DNA of 46,693 nt from the NCBI GenBank assembly GCA_013036095.1, contig JAAXCW010000013.1:1-46693 (forward strand). The letters run 5' to 3'. The stretch is from Vulcanimicrobiota bacterium. Lineage in GTDB: Bacteria; Vulcanimicrobiota; Vulcanimicrobiia; Vulcanimicrobiales; Vulcanimicrobiaceae. A program made the translations under genes and the position numbers. Of the stretch, positions 24,634-34,483 are shown piece by piece. The notes beneath the pieces are model-generated. The model was not told the origin of the DNA. It did not search any database and saw only the letters and a list, made by a program, of their open reading frames with translations. The number at the start of each line of letters is the position of its first letter. The stretch's first letter is position 1.

Positions 24634-26538
24634 ATGGTGCTAGAGCGGATCGACACCCCCGCCGACGTCAAAGCCCTGTCCCGCCCGGAGATCGACCTGC
24701 TGGCTCGTGAGATCCGCGAGCAGCTGGTTGAAGTCTGCGCGCAAAACGGCGGCCATTTGGCTCCCAATCTCGGCGTGGTCGAACTGACGCTCGCGTTGCA
24801 CCGCACCCTCGATCTGCCGAAAGATCGCATCGTGTGGGACGTCAGTCACCAAACGTACGTGCATAAACTTTTGACCGGACGCCGCGATCGTTTTGCGACG
24901 CTTCGGAAGGGCGGCGGGATCTCGGGCTTTGCCATGCGCAGCGAATCCGAGTACGATTGTTTTGGCGCCGGTCACGCCAGCACCGGCGTGTCGGCCGCGC
25001 TCGGGATGGCGAAAGCGCGCGATCTCACCAGGGGGAACGAAACGATCGTCGCCGTCATCGGCGACGGCGCTTTGACGGGCGGGCTGGCCTACGAGGCGCT
25101 CAACAACGCGGGTCAGCTGCGCACGAATTTTATCGTCATCCTGAACGATAACGAGATGTCGATCGCGCCGAACGTCGGGTCGATGGCGTCGTACCTTTCG
25201 CTGCTGCGCAGCAAGCCGTTCGCTAATCACGTGCGCGCGACCGGAAAGCAAGTGCTGAACCATTTACCACTTGGCGGTATGGCGAAGAAGGCTTTCGAGT
25301 CGGCCGAACTCGGCGCGATGCGCTTTATCGCACCGTCGGAAAAAGCCGCGGTGATCTTCGAAGAACTCGGTTTCCGCTATATCGGGGCCATCGACGGCCA
25401 TAACTACGACGCGCTGGTGGACGCGCTCGAAACGGCCAAAGCCATACCACGCGCGGTCCTGCTGCACGTTCGCACCGTCAAAGGCAAAGGGTACGAGCCG
25501 GCGGAGCGTGACTCGCGGACGTTTCACGGCATCGGCGCCAACGCATTCGAGCCGCGCGACGGGAGCAGGAAAGCTGCGGCCCCTTCGGCGCCGAAATTCC
25601 AAGACGTCTTCGCCGACGCCATGATCGCGCTGGCCGAAAGAGATTCGCGCATCATCGGCATAACGGCGGCAATGCCGGACGGAACCGGACTCTCGAAGTT
25701 CGCCAAAGCTTTTCCCGACCGGTATTTCGATGTGGGCATCGCTGAAGCGCACGCCGTCTGCTTTGCGGCGGGCGCCGCCACCAACGGTCTCAAGCCGGTC
25801 TGCGCGATTTACTCGACATTCTTGCAGCGCGCCTACGATCAAGTCGTGCACGACGTCTGCGTCCAAAATCTGCCCGTGGTCTTTTGCATGGATCGCGCGG
25901 GCGTGGTGGGCGACGACGGGCCGACGCACATGGGGTTGTACGACATCGCGTACATGCGGACGCTGCCGAACATGACGTGCATGGCTCCGCGCAACGAAGA
26001 AGAGCTCTACCCGATGCTCGAACACGCACTCTCCCTCGACGGTCCCGCGGCAATCCGGTATCCGCGCGGCTCAACGAGCGGAAAGCACCGTGACCCGGTT
26101 GCGCCAATCGTGCACGGACGCGGCGAGGTGTTGCGAAGGTCGTCAGGGGTTGCGATTCTCGCCTACGGGAATACAGTCGACATCGCGCTGGATGCCTACG
26201 ATTTGGCGCCGGTAGCGACCGTCGTCAATATGCGTTTTGCTAAACCGCTCGATGAAGCGCTGCTGGTGGAATTGGCGGCCAGCCACACGCACTTCATCAC
26301 GCTCGAAGAACATTCGCTCGCCGGCGGCTTCGGCTCGGCAGTCGTTGAGTTCGTCGCCGACAGCACTTTGAACATCACCGTCGAGCGCATCGGTATTCCG
26401 AACGTGCTGGTGCAGCACGATTCACAGCCGAAACAGCGCGCACTGTTTGGGCTTACGGCAGAAGAAGTCGCGGCCCGCGTGCGGCGCGCGATTGAATCAC
26501 CACAGCGTGCCCGCGAACTGATCGAGGAACCCGTATGA
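24634..26538 (+). CDS. dxs: 1-deoxy-D-xylulose-5-phosphate synthase
   Basis: The 634-residue thiamine-diphosphate enzyme condenses pyruvate and glyceraldehyde 3-phosphate, the first step of the MEP isoprenoid pathway. The TPP-binding run GDGALTGG...LNDNEMSI (about 145-175), the DVSHQTYVHKLLTGR N-terminal motif, the pyrimidine-domain DVGIAEAHAV and the transketolase C-terminal domain are all present. Length is normal. The ATG is preceded by ACGGAGG. It leads an operon with secG and two oligopeptide-type ABC ATPases. Confidence 0.96.
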   Translation: MVLERIDTPADVKALSRPEIDLLAREIREQLVEVCAQNGGHLAPNLGVVELTLALHRTLDLPKDRIVWDVSHQTYVHKLLTGRRDRFATLRKGGGISGFAMRSESEYDCFGAGHASTGVSAALGMAKARDLTRGNETIVAVIGDGALTGGLAYEALNNAGQLRTNFIVILNDNEMSIAPNVGSMASYLSLLRSKPFANHVRATGKQVLNHLPLGGMAKKAFESAELGAMRFIAPSEKAAVIFEELGFRYIGAIDGHNYDALVDALETAKAIPRAVLLHVRTVKGKGYEPAERDSRTFHGIGANAFEPRDGSRKAAAPSAPKFQDVFADAMIALAERDSRIIGITAAMPDGTGLSKFAKAFPDRYFDVGIAEAHAVCFAAGAATNGLKPVCAIYSTFLQRAYDQVVHDVCVQNLPVVFCMDRAGVVGDDGPTHMGLYDIAYMRTLPNMTCMAPRNEEELYPMLEHALSLDGPAAIRYPRGSTSGKHRDPVAPIVHGRGEVLRRSSGVAILAYGNTVDIALDAYDLAPVATVVNMRFAKPLDEALLVELAASHTHFITLEEHSLAGGFGSAVVEFVADSTLNITVERIGIPNVLVQHDSQPKQRALFGLTAEEVAARVRRAIESPQRARELIEEPV

Positions 26539-26903
26539 TTTGGCTCCTGGCCGCAGCCGCGGCCGCAAAAACTGTTGTACCGACGGCGAATCCGCTGCAA
26601 ATACAGCAGCCGCAACCCGCGCCGCAAGCTCTCCCCGCGCCCCCTGCCGAAACGTGGTTCCAACTGAATGCGGGTTGGCTGACACACGGTTTGGCCGGGC
26701 TCTTCATTATCGCGTCGGTCGGGTTGGTCGTCATGCTCGCGATACAAACGACCAAACAGGAAGGGCTGTCGGGAACGCTCGGCGGCCGCGTTGAGTCCGC
26801 GTACAGCCGCATGGGTGCAGAAGAGCAGCTCAAGCGCATCACCGGAATCTTCGCAGTGATGTTCGTCGTGCTCGGCACCATTCTATCGCTGACGGGAATT
26901 TAG
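26535..26903 (+). CDS. secG: SecG-like preprotein translocase subunit
   Basis: A 122-residue protein overlapping the dxs stop (ATGA). The C-terminal 75 residues match SecG: a helix (LAGLFIIASVGLVVMLAIQT), the loop QEGLSGTLGG, then the second helix FAVMFVVLGTILSLTGI. SecG assists SecYE in protein export. An N-terminal hydrophobic plus Pro/Gln-rich extension (about 1-48), absent from most SecG proteins, precedes it and may be an extra membrane segment. Confidence 0.8.
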   Translation: MIWLLAAAAAAKTVVPTANPLQIQQPQPAPQALPAPPAETWFQLNAGWLTHGLAGLFIIASVGLVVMLAIQTTKQEGLSGTLGGRVESAYSRMGAEEQLKRITGIFAVMFVVLGTILSLTGI

Positions 26904-26909
26904 TCCACT

Positions 26910-27950
26910 TTGCCGCTGCTCGAAGTCAAGAACCTCCGGACGACGTTCAACACCGAGGACGGCTTGGTTACCGCCGTCAACGGCCTGTCGTACTCGCTCG
27001 AAGCGGGTTCGACGCTGGGCATCGTCGGCGAGTCGGGTTCGGGCAAATCGGTCAACGCGCTTTCGATCATGCGCCTGATCCAACGCCCTGGACGCATCGA
27101 TCCGCAGAGCGAAGTATTCTTCGAAGGTGCGAACCTGCTCGAAAAGACCGAGTCCGAAATGCGCAAGATTCGCGGCCGCAAGATCGCGATGATCTTTCAG
27201 GATCCCATGACCTCGCTCAACCCGGTCTTGACGATCGGCGAACAGATCTCCGAAGCCGTGCACCTGCACTTGGGATTAAACAAGAAAGAAGCGTTCGACA
27301 AGACGGTCGAAATGCTCAAGAAAGTGCGCATCCCGCTGCCCGAGAAGCGTTTCTACGATTACCCGCATCAGTTTTCGGGCGGAATGCGTCAGCGTGTGAT
27401 GATTGCGATGGCGCTTTCATGCGACCCGAAGCTGTTAATTGCCGACGAGCCGACGACCGCGCTCGACGTCACGATCCAAGCCCAGATCCTCGAACTGATG
27501 AACGAAATGCAGGCCGAAACGGGCGCTGCCATTATTTTAATCACGCACGACTTGGGCGTGGTTGCCGAGGTTTGCGAAAACGTACTGGTGATGTACGGCG
27601 GAAACATGGTTGAGTACGGCGACGCGCCGCAAATTTTCGACACGCCGAAAATGCCGTATACGCAAGGTCTGCTCGCATCGCTTCCGCGCCTCGACGTGCG
27701 CGAGCGCCAGCGGCTCGAACCCATTCCCGGTCAGCCGCCCAACTTGCTGCGCCTGCCGCCGGGCTGCGCGTTCGCGCCGCGCTGCCGCTACCGCATGCCA
27801 ATCTGCGCCGAACCGGTTCCGGTCTACGATTTTGGAGCCGGCCACGTCGCGCGCTGTTTCTTGTATGACGAGCGCGCTAAAGATCAGCGCCCCATCGAAG
27901 TCGAAACGGCCCCGATCGTCAGCGCTCCACCCGAGGCCGCCCGAGCATGA
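26910..27950 (+). CDS. oppD: Oligopeptide/dipeptide ABC transporter ATPase (OppD-type)
   Basis: A 346-residue ABC ATPase. Walker A is GESGSGKS, the signature region is FSGGMRQRV, Walker B is [12 protein letters not shown], and the H-loop ITHDLG is present. A C-terminal oligopeptide-transporter domain carries Cys residues ([16 protein letters not shown]), typical of the OppD/DppD iron-sulfur site. Starts at TTG six bases after secG. Permease and binding-protein genes are not in the window, so substrate is unknown; dipeptides or oligopeptides are likely. Confidence 0.9.
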   Translation: MPLLEVKNLRTTFNTEDGLVTAVNGLSYSLEAGSTLGIVGESGSGKSVNALSIMRLIQRPGRIDPQSEVFFEGANLLEKTESEMRKIRGRKIAMIFQDPMTSLNPVLTIGEQISEAVHLHLGLNKKEAFDKTVEMLKKVRIPLPEKRFYDYPHQFSGGMRQRVMIAMALSCDPKLLIADEPTTALDVTIQAQILELMNEMQAETGAAIILITHDLGVVAEVCENVLVMYGGNMVEYGDAPQIFDTPKMPYTQGLLASLPRLDVRERQRLEPIPGQPPNLLRLPPGCAFAPRCRYRMPICAEPVPVYDFGAGHVARCFLYDERAKDQRPIEVETAPIVSAPPEAARA

Positions 27951-29062
27951 GCGCTCAAGCGATCGCGACGGAAGCCACCACCGATAATCTTCTCGAGGTT
28001 ACCGGACTCTACAAGTATTTTCCAATCCACGCGGGGTTGATGTCGCGCCACGTCGGCGATGTAAAAGCGGTCGACGGCGTGGATTTTACGATCGCGCGCG
28101 GCGAAACGCTCGGGCTCGTCGGCGAGTCCGGCTCGGGGAAAACAACGGTCGGCCGAGTCATCTTGCGTCTGCTGCCGGCGAGCAAGGGCGAAGTCTGCTT
28201 CGACGGGCAGCCGATTCTCGATCTTTCGCGCGGCGACATCCGCCGGCTGCGCCGCGAGATGCAGATCATCTTCCAAGATCCGTTCGCATCGCTCAATCCG
28301 CGCATGACCGTTGGCGATATCGTCGCCGAGCCGCTGAAGATCCATCATCTGGCGGCCGGCAAAGAAGTCGACGAGCGCGTGCAAGAGCTGCTGCGACTCG
28401 TTGGTTTACAGCCGTACCACTCGAACCGCTACCCGCACGAATTTTCCGGCGGACAGCGTCAGCGCATCGGCATCGCGCGCGCCCTTGCCGTGGACCCGAA
28501 GTTCATCGTTTGCGACGAGCCCGTTTCCGCGCTCGACGTTTCGATTCAAGCCCAGGTAATCAACCTGCTCGAAGATCTGCAGGCAAAACTCGGCCTGACG
28601 TATCTTTTCATCGCGCACGATCTCTCGGTCGTGCGTCACATTTCGACGCGGGTGGCGGTCATGTACGTTGGAAAGTTGATGGAGATGGCACCGCGCGACG
28701 CGCTCTACGAAGAACCGCTTCATCCGTACACGATCTCGCTGCTCTCGGCGATCCCGATTCCGGATCCGCATGTCGAGCAGCGGCGCAGGCGCATCGTCTT
28801 GACCGGCGACATTCCGTCGCCCGTCAATCCGCCGTCCGGCTGCCGTTTTCACACGCGCTGTCCGATCGCGTTCGAACGCTGCAAAACCGAGGTACCGGCG
28901 TTTAACGAATACCGTCCGGGTCACTTTGCGGCATGCCATTGGGTGGAAGAGCACGACGGCAAGCAACCCGATATCACCGCGGCGATCGCGGCGAAGAGCT
29001 CGGCGAGCGGAGCGGTAGTGGTCGCGCCCGGTTCGCTCGCGGGCGAAGTTCCGCCGGCCTAG
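27947..29062 (+). CDS. oppF: Oligopeptide/dipeptide ABC transporter ATPase (OppF-type)
   Basis: A 371-residue partner ATPase. Walker A is GESGSGKTT, the signature is FSGGQRQRI, Walker B is [12 protein letters not shown], and the Q-loop motif [10 protein letters not shown] and H-loop IAHDLSVV are present. The C-terminal Cys-containing stretch [15 protein letters not shown] marks the Opp/Dpp class. It overlaps oppD by four bases (ATGA), so both subunits should be made in equal amounts. A low-complexity Ala/Gly tail (about 350-371) follows the usual end. Confidence 0.9.
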   Translation: MSAQAIATEATTDNLLEVTGLYKYFPIHAGLMSRHVGDVKAVDGVDFTIARGETLGLVGESGSGKTTVGRVILRLLPASKGEVCFDGQPILDLSRGDIRRLRREMQIIFQDPFASLNPRMTVGDIVAEPLKIHHLAAGKEVDERVQELLRLVGLQPYHSNRYPHEFSGGQRQRIGIARALAVDPKFIVCDEPVSALDVSIQAQVINLLEDLQAKLGLTYLFIAHDLSVVRHISTRVAVMYVGKLMEMAPRDALYEEPLHPYTISLLSAIPIPDPHVEQRRRRIVLTGDIPSPVNPPSGCRFHTRCPIAFERCKTEVPAFNEYRPGHFAACHWVEEHDGKQPDITAAIAAKSSASGAVVVAPGSLAGEVPPA

Positions 29063-29079
29063 CGCAGCGCCCGCACGGT

Positions 29080-29127
29080 CGCTCGCCTAAGCGAGCGGCA
29101 GCCCAAGGGATTTCTCAGGCGATCCCT
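29080..29127. repeat. Two hairpins between oppF and the next gene
   Basis: CGCTCGC (29080-29086) with GCGAGCG (29091-29097) around CTAA is a perfect seven-pair stem. AGGGAT (29106-29111) with ATCCCT (29122-29127) follows. Neither has a T-run. They may stabilise the oppF mRNA end or be weak rho-linked pause sites. Confidence 0.45.
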
Positions 29128-29140
29128 GTAGCGTGGCGGG

Positions 29141-29614
29141 ATGCGTAATACGTTTTTCGCCCTCACTCTCTTGCTTTGCGCGGCGCCCGTTGCGGCTGCG
29201 GCTCAAGGTTTCCCGGGCATGACGCCCGAGATGCAGGCCCAAGTCCAAACGCTTCGCGACACAGCCAAAACGGCAAGTTTCAATGCACTGAGCGCGGATC
29301 ACCGCACCAAAGTGCAGGCCATCGTTACCCAGTTCGACAGCGGGTCGGTTTCAATCGCCGATGCGGTGACGCAAATAGACGCCCTTCTCACGCCGGACGA
29401 GTCGAAAGCCGTTATCGCGGCCGGGCAGACGATGCGCGACGCGATTCGTAAAATGTATTCGGATGCTAACGGCGGTTCGCCGCCGCCGGCACGGCAAGGT
29501 CCGCCTCCGGGAGCGGGTGCGGGTCAAGGTCAGCGCCGTCCGCCCGATGCGGGTCGAATTCTGCTGCAGCTCGCTGCCTCGCCGGACGCGCTGCGTGCGG
29601 CAATGCAGCCGTAG
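29141..29614 (+). CDS. Exported Pro/Gly-rich-tail protein, unknown function
   Basis: A 157-residue protein with a signal peptide (MRNTFFALTLLLCAAPVAA), a helical middle region (about 28-105) whose QVQTLRDTAKTASFNAL and ADHRTKVQAI segments recall small periplasmic Spy/CpxP-like helical proteins, and a Pro/Gly/Gln-rich tail. The last 149 bp overlap the convergent acyltransferase gene. I do not assign a family. Confidence 0.6.
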   Translation: MRNTFFALTLLLCAAPVAAAAQGFPGMTPEMQAQVQTLRDTAKTASFNALSADHRTKVQAIVTQFDSGSVSIADAVTQIDALLTPDESKAVIAAGQTMRDAIRKMYSDANGGSPPPARQGPPPGAGAGQGQRRPPDAGRILLQLAASPDALRAAMQP

Positions 29615-30770
29615 CAAATAACGCGTCAGGTGATGCAAAGCGCGTCACCTGACGTATTCCAAGCCAGGTGAAGAGGGCGGCTATCCGCGGACTCAGCGCC
29701 GTAATCGCGCGCGATTTTACCGATCCGTACATCCAGACACGCTCGAACGCGAACCAAAAGAGCATGCCTGCGGCAACAGCAGCGCAATAACCGGCGGCCA
29801 ATCTCCATGCGCCCGGCCAAAGCACGTGTTCTTGAAAGAACGCGACGACGGGCTCGTGGATCAAGTAAATACTGTACGAAGCGGTACCGATCGCCACCAG
29901 CGGCCGGAATGAAAGCGCACTGCGCAGCCACTGGGCGTTTCCGGCCACTACGACCAGCGCGAACATCGCGATTTGCCAGGCCGGATTCGTTTGCACGAAG
30001 GTTGCGTTTTCGACGCCGTACGGGCTCGGCATCCAGACCAGTGGCTCGACAAAGACTCCGATGATAACGCACGCCGGAACGAGCAGCCAGAAACCGCGCT
30101 CCATGTGCCGCCCGCGCGCGTGGAAATCCGCGGCCACGATTCCGAGCAAAAACGGAAGCAGCACGCCGACATCGGGCGCATGCATGCGCGTGAAGGCATA
30201 AGCGATCGATGAGGCCGCGGCGAGCGCAAGAAACGCGCGCGGTGCACGAATCCAGAGCGCGAGGGCGAGCGGGAAAAGAAGATACCAGCGCAGCTCGACA
30301 GCCAGCGTCCAGAACGATGCGTTCAAAAAATTGGTATGCCAGTCCAGGAACAGCGCTTGCTTGAGAACGTCCCAGCCCGTGAACGGAAACTCAGGCATAC
30401 CGCCGGGCAGCGGAACGTGCGCGTAACGCAACCCGACGGCCGCAACCAGCAGCACCGCCAGCGCCGCATAGTACGGCGGAACAATGCGCACGATTCGCTT
30501 TGCGAAGAAGCGGTGGACTTCGAAGGCTGCCAGTCCGTCGCTTCGCAGTTTTTGCAGCAGCGGATACGACAAACAGAAACCGGAGAGTACGAAAAAGAGA
30601 TCGACGCCGTGCGCGCCTTCCCGCAGCGTACGAGCGGCGACGGCCCAGCCAGCGGTCGCGACTGTGGTTCGGCCGACCGCATGATCCGCGAGCACCAGCA
30701 GAACGGCCAGAGCTCGCAAGCCGTCTAGGTAGGCGACGCGGCCAAGCAGGCCCGACTGTTGTCGATCCAT
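29466..30770 (-). CDS. Acyltransferase 3 (OafA/YrhL-like) membrane protein
   Basis: A 434-residue integral membrane acyltransferase that probably O-acylates a surface glycan or lipid. Motifs are YLDGLRALAVLLVLADH at the N-terminus, HGVDLFFVLSGFCLS, RIVRIVPPYYAAL and SFWTLAVELRWYLLFP. About ten transmembrane helices end near residue 365. The remaining 60 residues are Ala/Pro/Arg-rich and are antisense to the neighbouring exported gene's tail; they look unlike a normal family end. The true protein may be complete with an extended tail, or a frameshift may have removed its original stop. Confidence 0.85.
   Translation of the reverse strand: MDRQQSGLLGRVAYLDGLRALAVLLVLADHAVGRTTVATAGWAVAARTLREGAHGVDLFFVLSGFCLSYPLLQKLRSDGLAAFEVHRFFAKRIVRIVPPYYAALAVLLVAAVGLRYAHVPLPGGMPEFPFTGWDVLKQALFLDWHTNFLNASFWTLAVELRWYLLFPLALALWIRAPRAFLALAAASSIAYAFTRMHAPDVGVLLPFLLGIVAADFHARGRHMERGFWLLVPACVIIGVFVEPLVWMPSPYGVENATFVQTNPAWQIAMFALVVVAGNAQWLRSALSFRPLVAIGTASYSIYLIHEPVVAFFQEHVLWPGAWRLAAGYCAAVAAGMLFWFAFERVWMYGSVKSRAITALSPRIAALFTWLGIRQVTRFASPDALFATAALPHAARPARQRAAAEFDPHRADGADLDPHPLPEADLAVPAAANRR
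29624..29654. repeat. Ten-base-pair inverted repeat at convergent gene ends
   Basis: CGTCAGGTGA (29624-29633) and TCACCTGACG (29645-29654) form a perfect ten-pair stem with an eleven-base loop, just after the stop of the plus-strand exported-protein gene and inside the acyltransferase tail. It is symmetrical, so it could end transcription from either side, but no T-run follows. Confidence 0.6.
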
Positions 30771-30842
30771 CTCTTTAATGTCGGCAGAAACGGCCGCTTG
30801 CTGAGGCCGGCGCCGAAGGGCGCTCCTCCCTCCACGCGAATC

Positions 30843-32885
30843 ATGCGCTCGATGTTACACGTGCTGTTCGCCGCCGCGCTTTTCACGATGTCGCAAGTTC
30901 TCTCGGCCCCGTTTGTCGGGGACCTCACCGGATCGCCCGACGGGACGGCAATCGCTTTCACGGCGAACGAGCGCGGACTGCACAACATCTACTTTGCAAG
31001 CGGGACGGCCGGCGCGAAACGCATCACGGCGTATTCGAGTGACGACGGACAAGTAGTCGGATCGCTGGCGATCGTGGCAGGCGGCCGCGCCGTCGTGTAC
31101 GTGCGCGGCGAAGGCACCAACCGGCGCAGCGAGTATCCGAATCCGCTTTCACTCCCGGTACCGCCGAAGCAAACGATTTGGATTGTTCCGGTATCCGGTT
31201 CCCGGCCGGTCCGCATCGGTGAAGGCAACTCTCCCGTCCCCTCGCCCAAAGGCGATCGGGTCGTTTGGCTCCTTCACGGTCAGCCGTTTTCAGCCGCTCT
31301 TCATATACAAGGCAACGCTTCACGTGTGGGAAAGCCGGCGCGCCTTTTCTCGATCCGCGGATCGCTCTCCGATCCGGTTTTTTCACCCGATGGATCGCGC
31401 TTGGCGTTCACGAATTCGCGCGGCGATCACGGTTTCATCGCAATCTATCATTTCGCAACGCAACGGCTGTCGTATGCCGCACCATATTTTGCGAGCGACT
31501 TCGCGCCTGCGTGGTCGGCCGACGGAAAGCAGATCGCGTTCGTGCGCACACCCGGGACCCTCGAAGACGAAGACCCGTACGTCCATTATGTGAAAGAGCC
31601 CTGGTCGATTTGGGTCGCCGACGCTGATGGCAACAACGGCCGCCAAATTTGGCAAGCCGATCGCGGAATGGGCAGCGAGTTTTACGGTACCGACAGTGCC
31701 GCGCAGCTGTTCTGGTCGCGCGACGGCAGAATTGCTTTTCCCTGGGAGAAGGACGGATGGCGTCATCTGTATTCGGTTTCGTCGCAAGGTGGCGCGCCGG
31801 AACTCCTGACGCCCGGGGCATTCGAAGTCGAGAACGCCACCGTTGCGCCCGATCATTCGCAGCTCGTCTTTTCGAGCAATCAAAACGACATCGATCGCCG
31901 CCATATTTGGAGCTCCGGGTTCCAAGGTGGAGCGCCGTCGCAATTAACCAGCGGTCCGGATAGTCAGTGGGCTCCGGTGGCTTTGCCCGGCATGGTGGCA
32001 TACGTCGACGCAGGCTACAAGAATCCGCCGACCGTCTACGCGCTGCACGGAGGCCGGGCCTTGGCGGTTGGCGGACCCGCCGTACCGCCGGAATTTCCGG
32101 CCAACGATCTCGTCGAGCCGGAGCTCGTGGCGTTTCGCGCGCCGGACGGTCTGCTCATCCATGCGCAACTCTTCGTACCGAAGGACGGACAAGCCAAGCA
32201 CTGCGCGATCATTTTTGATCATGGCGGATCGCGCCGGCAGATGCTCCCCGGCTTTCACTATCTCGAATTCTACTCGGACCTCTATGAGTCCAATCAGTAT
32301 TATGCAAACCGCGGGTGCGTCGTTCTTTCGATAAACTATCGCAGCGGGATTATGTACGGACATGATTTCCGCGAAGCGAAAAACTACGGCGCGGAGGGTG
32401 GAAGTGAATACCAGGACGTGCTCGGCGGCGCGAGCTACTTGCAGAGCCGCGCCGATGTCGATCCGTCACGAATCGGTATCTACGGCCTTTCGTACGGCGG
32501 CTATCTGACAGCGCTCGGCTTGGCGCGCAACTCCGATATTTTTAAGGCGGGCGTCGATATGGCAGGCGTGCACAACTGGGCGACGACGCGCGATGCGGAT
32601 TACGGCCGCGCCGTCGGAACGGCGGCCGAACGAAAGATTGCAGAAGATTCCTCGCCTATATCTGCGATCGACACGTGGCGCTCGCCGGTCTTTATCAGTC
32701 AAGGCGACGACGACCGCAACGTCGAGTTTTCACAAGGCGTGGATCTTGCGACGCGGCTGCGCGCCAAAGGCGTTGAAGTCGTGGAGATGGTTTTTCCAAA
32801 CGAAACGCACGAGAATCTGAGATTCGCGCACATGCTCCAACTCTACGACGCGTCGGCGACCTGGCTGCTGCAGAAGTTGAAATGA
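30843..32885 (+). CDS. Prolyl-oligopeptidase (S9)-family exported serine peptidase
   Basis: A 680-residue enzyme with signal peptide (MRSMLHVLFAAALFTMS), an N-terminal beta-propeller of WD40/TolB-like repeats (about 25-420; SPDGTAIAF, FSPDGSRLAF, WSADGKQIAF) and a C-terminal alpha/beta-hydrolase domain. The triad is visible: Ser550 in GLSYGGY, Asp624 in QGDDDRNV, His656 in NETHEN. Such peptidases trim short peptides. Of the candidate starts I chose ATG 30843, which begins the signal peptide. It overlaps the hexosaminidase gene by four bases, suggesting joint degradation of peptide and amino-sugar polymers such as peptidoglycan or chitin-protein material. Confidence 0.9.
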   Translation: MRSMLHVLFAAALFTMSQVLSAPFVGDLTGSPDGTAIAFTANERGLHNIYFASGTAGAKRITAYSSDDGQVVGSLAIVAGGRAVVYVRGEGTNRRSEYPNPLSLPVPPKQTIWIVPVSGSRPVRIGEGNSPVPSPKGDRVVWLLHGQPFSAALHIQGNASRVGKPARLFSIRGSLSDPVFSPDGSRLAFTNSRGDHGFIAIYHFATQRLSYAAPYFASDFAPAWSADGKQIAFVRTPGTLEDEDPYVHYVKEPWSIWVADADGNNGRQIWQADRGMGSEFYGTDSAAQLFWSRDGRIAFPWEKDGWRHLYSVSSQGGAPELLTPGAFEVENATVAPDHSQLVFSSNQNDIDRRHIWSSGFQGGAPSQLTSGPDSQWAPVALPGMVAYVDAGYKNPPTVYALHGGRALAVGGPAVPPEFPANDLVEPELVAFRAPDGLLIHAQLFVPKDGQAKHCAIIFDHGGSRRQMLPGFHYLEFYSDLYESNQYYANRGCVVLSINYRSGIMYGHDFREAKNYGAEGGSEYQDVLGGASYLQSRADVDPSRIGIYGLSYGGYLTALGLARNSDIFKAGVDMAGVHNWATTRDADYGRAVGTAAERKIAEDSSPISAIDTWRSPVFISQGDDDRNVEFSQGVDLATRLRAKGVEVVEMVFPNETHENLRFAHMLQLYDASATWLLQKLK

Positions 32886-34483
32886 TCGCGAGCTTGCTGC
32901 TCGCGGTGATGCCTTCGATCGTGCCGTGGCCGCGATCGGTGCGTGTGAGTGGCCAGACGTTCATGTGGCAACGGATGCGGCGCCTCGTTACGCATATTTA
33001 CACGCACCATGATCCCGCGCTCGGCGATGAGGGGTACGCGTTGTCCGTGACGCCGCAGCGCGCGGAAGCGTGGGCCAATACGCATGCCGGACTGTTTTAC
33101 GCCGTCCAGACGTTCGGTCAGCTCGGTCTGCACGCCGGCGCTGCCGCGCACCCGGTGCGAATCCGCGATGTGCCGCTCTACCGTTGGCGGGGCGTGCATC
33201 TCGATGCCGCGCGGCATTTCTTCGACGTGCGCACGGTCGAGCGGTATGTCGACGTGGCGGCGCACTACAAGCTGAACGTCTTTCACTGGCACCTCACCGA
33301 CGACCAAGCCTGGCGCCTTCCAGTTCAGGGATATCCGGATCTGACCGCGCGCGGGTACTCGTATAGCGACGCGCAGGTGCGCGAAGTGGTCCGTTACGCG
33401 GCTCGACGGTACGTTACCGTGCTGCCCGAAATCGAGATGCCCGCGCATTCGGCCGCTGCGATAGCTGCCTATCCGGAGTACGGCTGCGGAAGAACCGATC
33501 TCTTGTGTGCGACCCCGGGAACGTTCGCATTCCTGGAGGCCGCGTTAAATCACGTCTTCACGCTTTTCCCCGGCGGATACGTGCATACGGGCGGCGACGA
33601 AGTGCCGCGAACGTTCGACGAGCCCGCGTTTCTTGCTCCGGTGGAGACCTACGTTCGCGCGCACAACCGCAGAATGGTGGGCTGGAACGAGATTCTGAGC
33701 CCGCGCCTTTCGACGAGCTCGGTCGTGATGGCATGGAACTCGATGCGGCGCGCGGCCGATGCTGCGCGCCGCGGAAATGATACCGTCGTAACGGGGTGGC
33801 CGCTGTATTTCGATGCCGCGCAGGGCGATTCGGCGCAGGAGCCGCGCGCGACGGTCCACATGAGCACGTTGGCTGAAGTCTATTCCTGGAGTATCATGCC
33901 GGACGGCTTAACGCCGGAACAGCAGTCGCACGTGCTGGGCGGCGAGGCCGCGCTGTGGACCGAACGCATTCGCACCCCGGAGCATCTCTTTTACATGCTC
34001 TTGCCGCGCGAGCTCGCGCTGGCGGAGATTCTTTGGACGCCGCATGAAAACAAAGACTGGAACGGATTCTTGAAGCGTTTGCCGGCGCAGTTCGCGTGGC
34101 TCGAAGCGCGCGGGTACGCCTTCCGCATTCCGAACACGGCGTTCGACGTGACCGGAGGTCGCGTGGTCTTCACGGCCGTTCCGGGAGATGTGCAGACGGT
34201 CGACGCGTGGACCGACGCGGAACGCGTTACGGTTCGCCTTTCCTCGCCGATCGCCGGTACACTGCGCTATACGCGCAACGGCAGCGCGCCGAGCTTCAGC
34301 GCGACGGCGTATGCAAAACCGCTCGCGCTGGATCTCTCAACGGGCGAAAGTATCGCTGTGCGCGCCGCGACGTTCTTCCACGGCCGCGCCGGCGCGGCGA
34401 CGGAGTGCCGCATCCATCGCATCTCCGCGGCGACGCTCTCTCGAACGGGCGCGCGCTCCTGGAGCGCGCTCGTTTCGCCTTAG
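32882..34483 (+). CDS. Beta-N-acetylhexosaminidase (GH20)
   Basis: A 533-residue exported glycosidase that removes terminal beta-GlcNAc or GalNAc. The GH20 catalytic pair Asp239-Glu240 lies in HTGGDEVP, with RWRGVHLDAARHF and NVFHWHLTDDQAWRLP upstream and GGEAALWTE downstream. The N-terminal hexosaminidase-2 domain is shortened. A C-terminal chitobiase-like beta domain (about 425-510, GTLRYTRNGSAPS) follows. It overlaps the S9 peptidase stop by four bases, so the two are translated together. It may process chitin, peptidoglycan fragments or glycoproteins. Confidence 0.92.
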   Translation: MIASLLLAVMPSIVPWPRSVRVSGQTFMWQRMRRLVTHIYTHHDPALGDEGYALSVTPQRAEAWANTHAGLFYAVQTFGQLGLHAGAAAHPVRIRDVPLYRWRGVHLDAARHFFDVRTVERYVDVAAHYKLNVFHWHLTDDQAWRLPVQGYPDLTARGYSYSDAQVREVVRYAARRYVTVLPEIEMPAHSAAAIAAYPEYGCGRTDLLCATPGTFAFLEAALNHVFTLFPGGYVHTGGDEVPRTFDEPAFLAPVETYVRAHNRRMVGWNEILSPRLSTSSVVMAWNSMRRAADAARRGNDTVVTGWPLYFDAAQGDSAQEPRATVHMSTLAEVYSWSIMPDGLTPEQQSHVLGGEAALWTERIRTPEHLFYMLLPRELALAEILWTPHENKDWNGFLKRLPAQFAWLEARGYAFRIPNTAFDVTGGRVVFTAVPGDVQTVDAWTDAERVTVRLSSPIAGTLRYTRNGSAPSFSATAYAKPLALDLSTGESIAVRAATFFHGRAGAATECRIHRISAATLSRTGARSWSALVSP

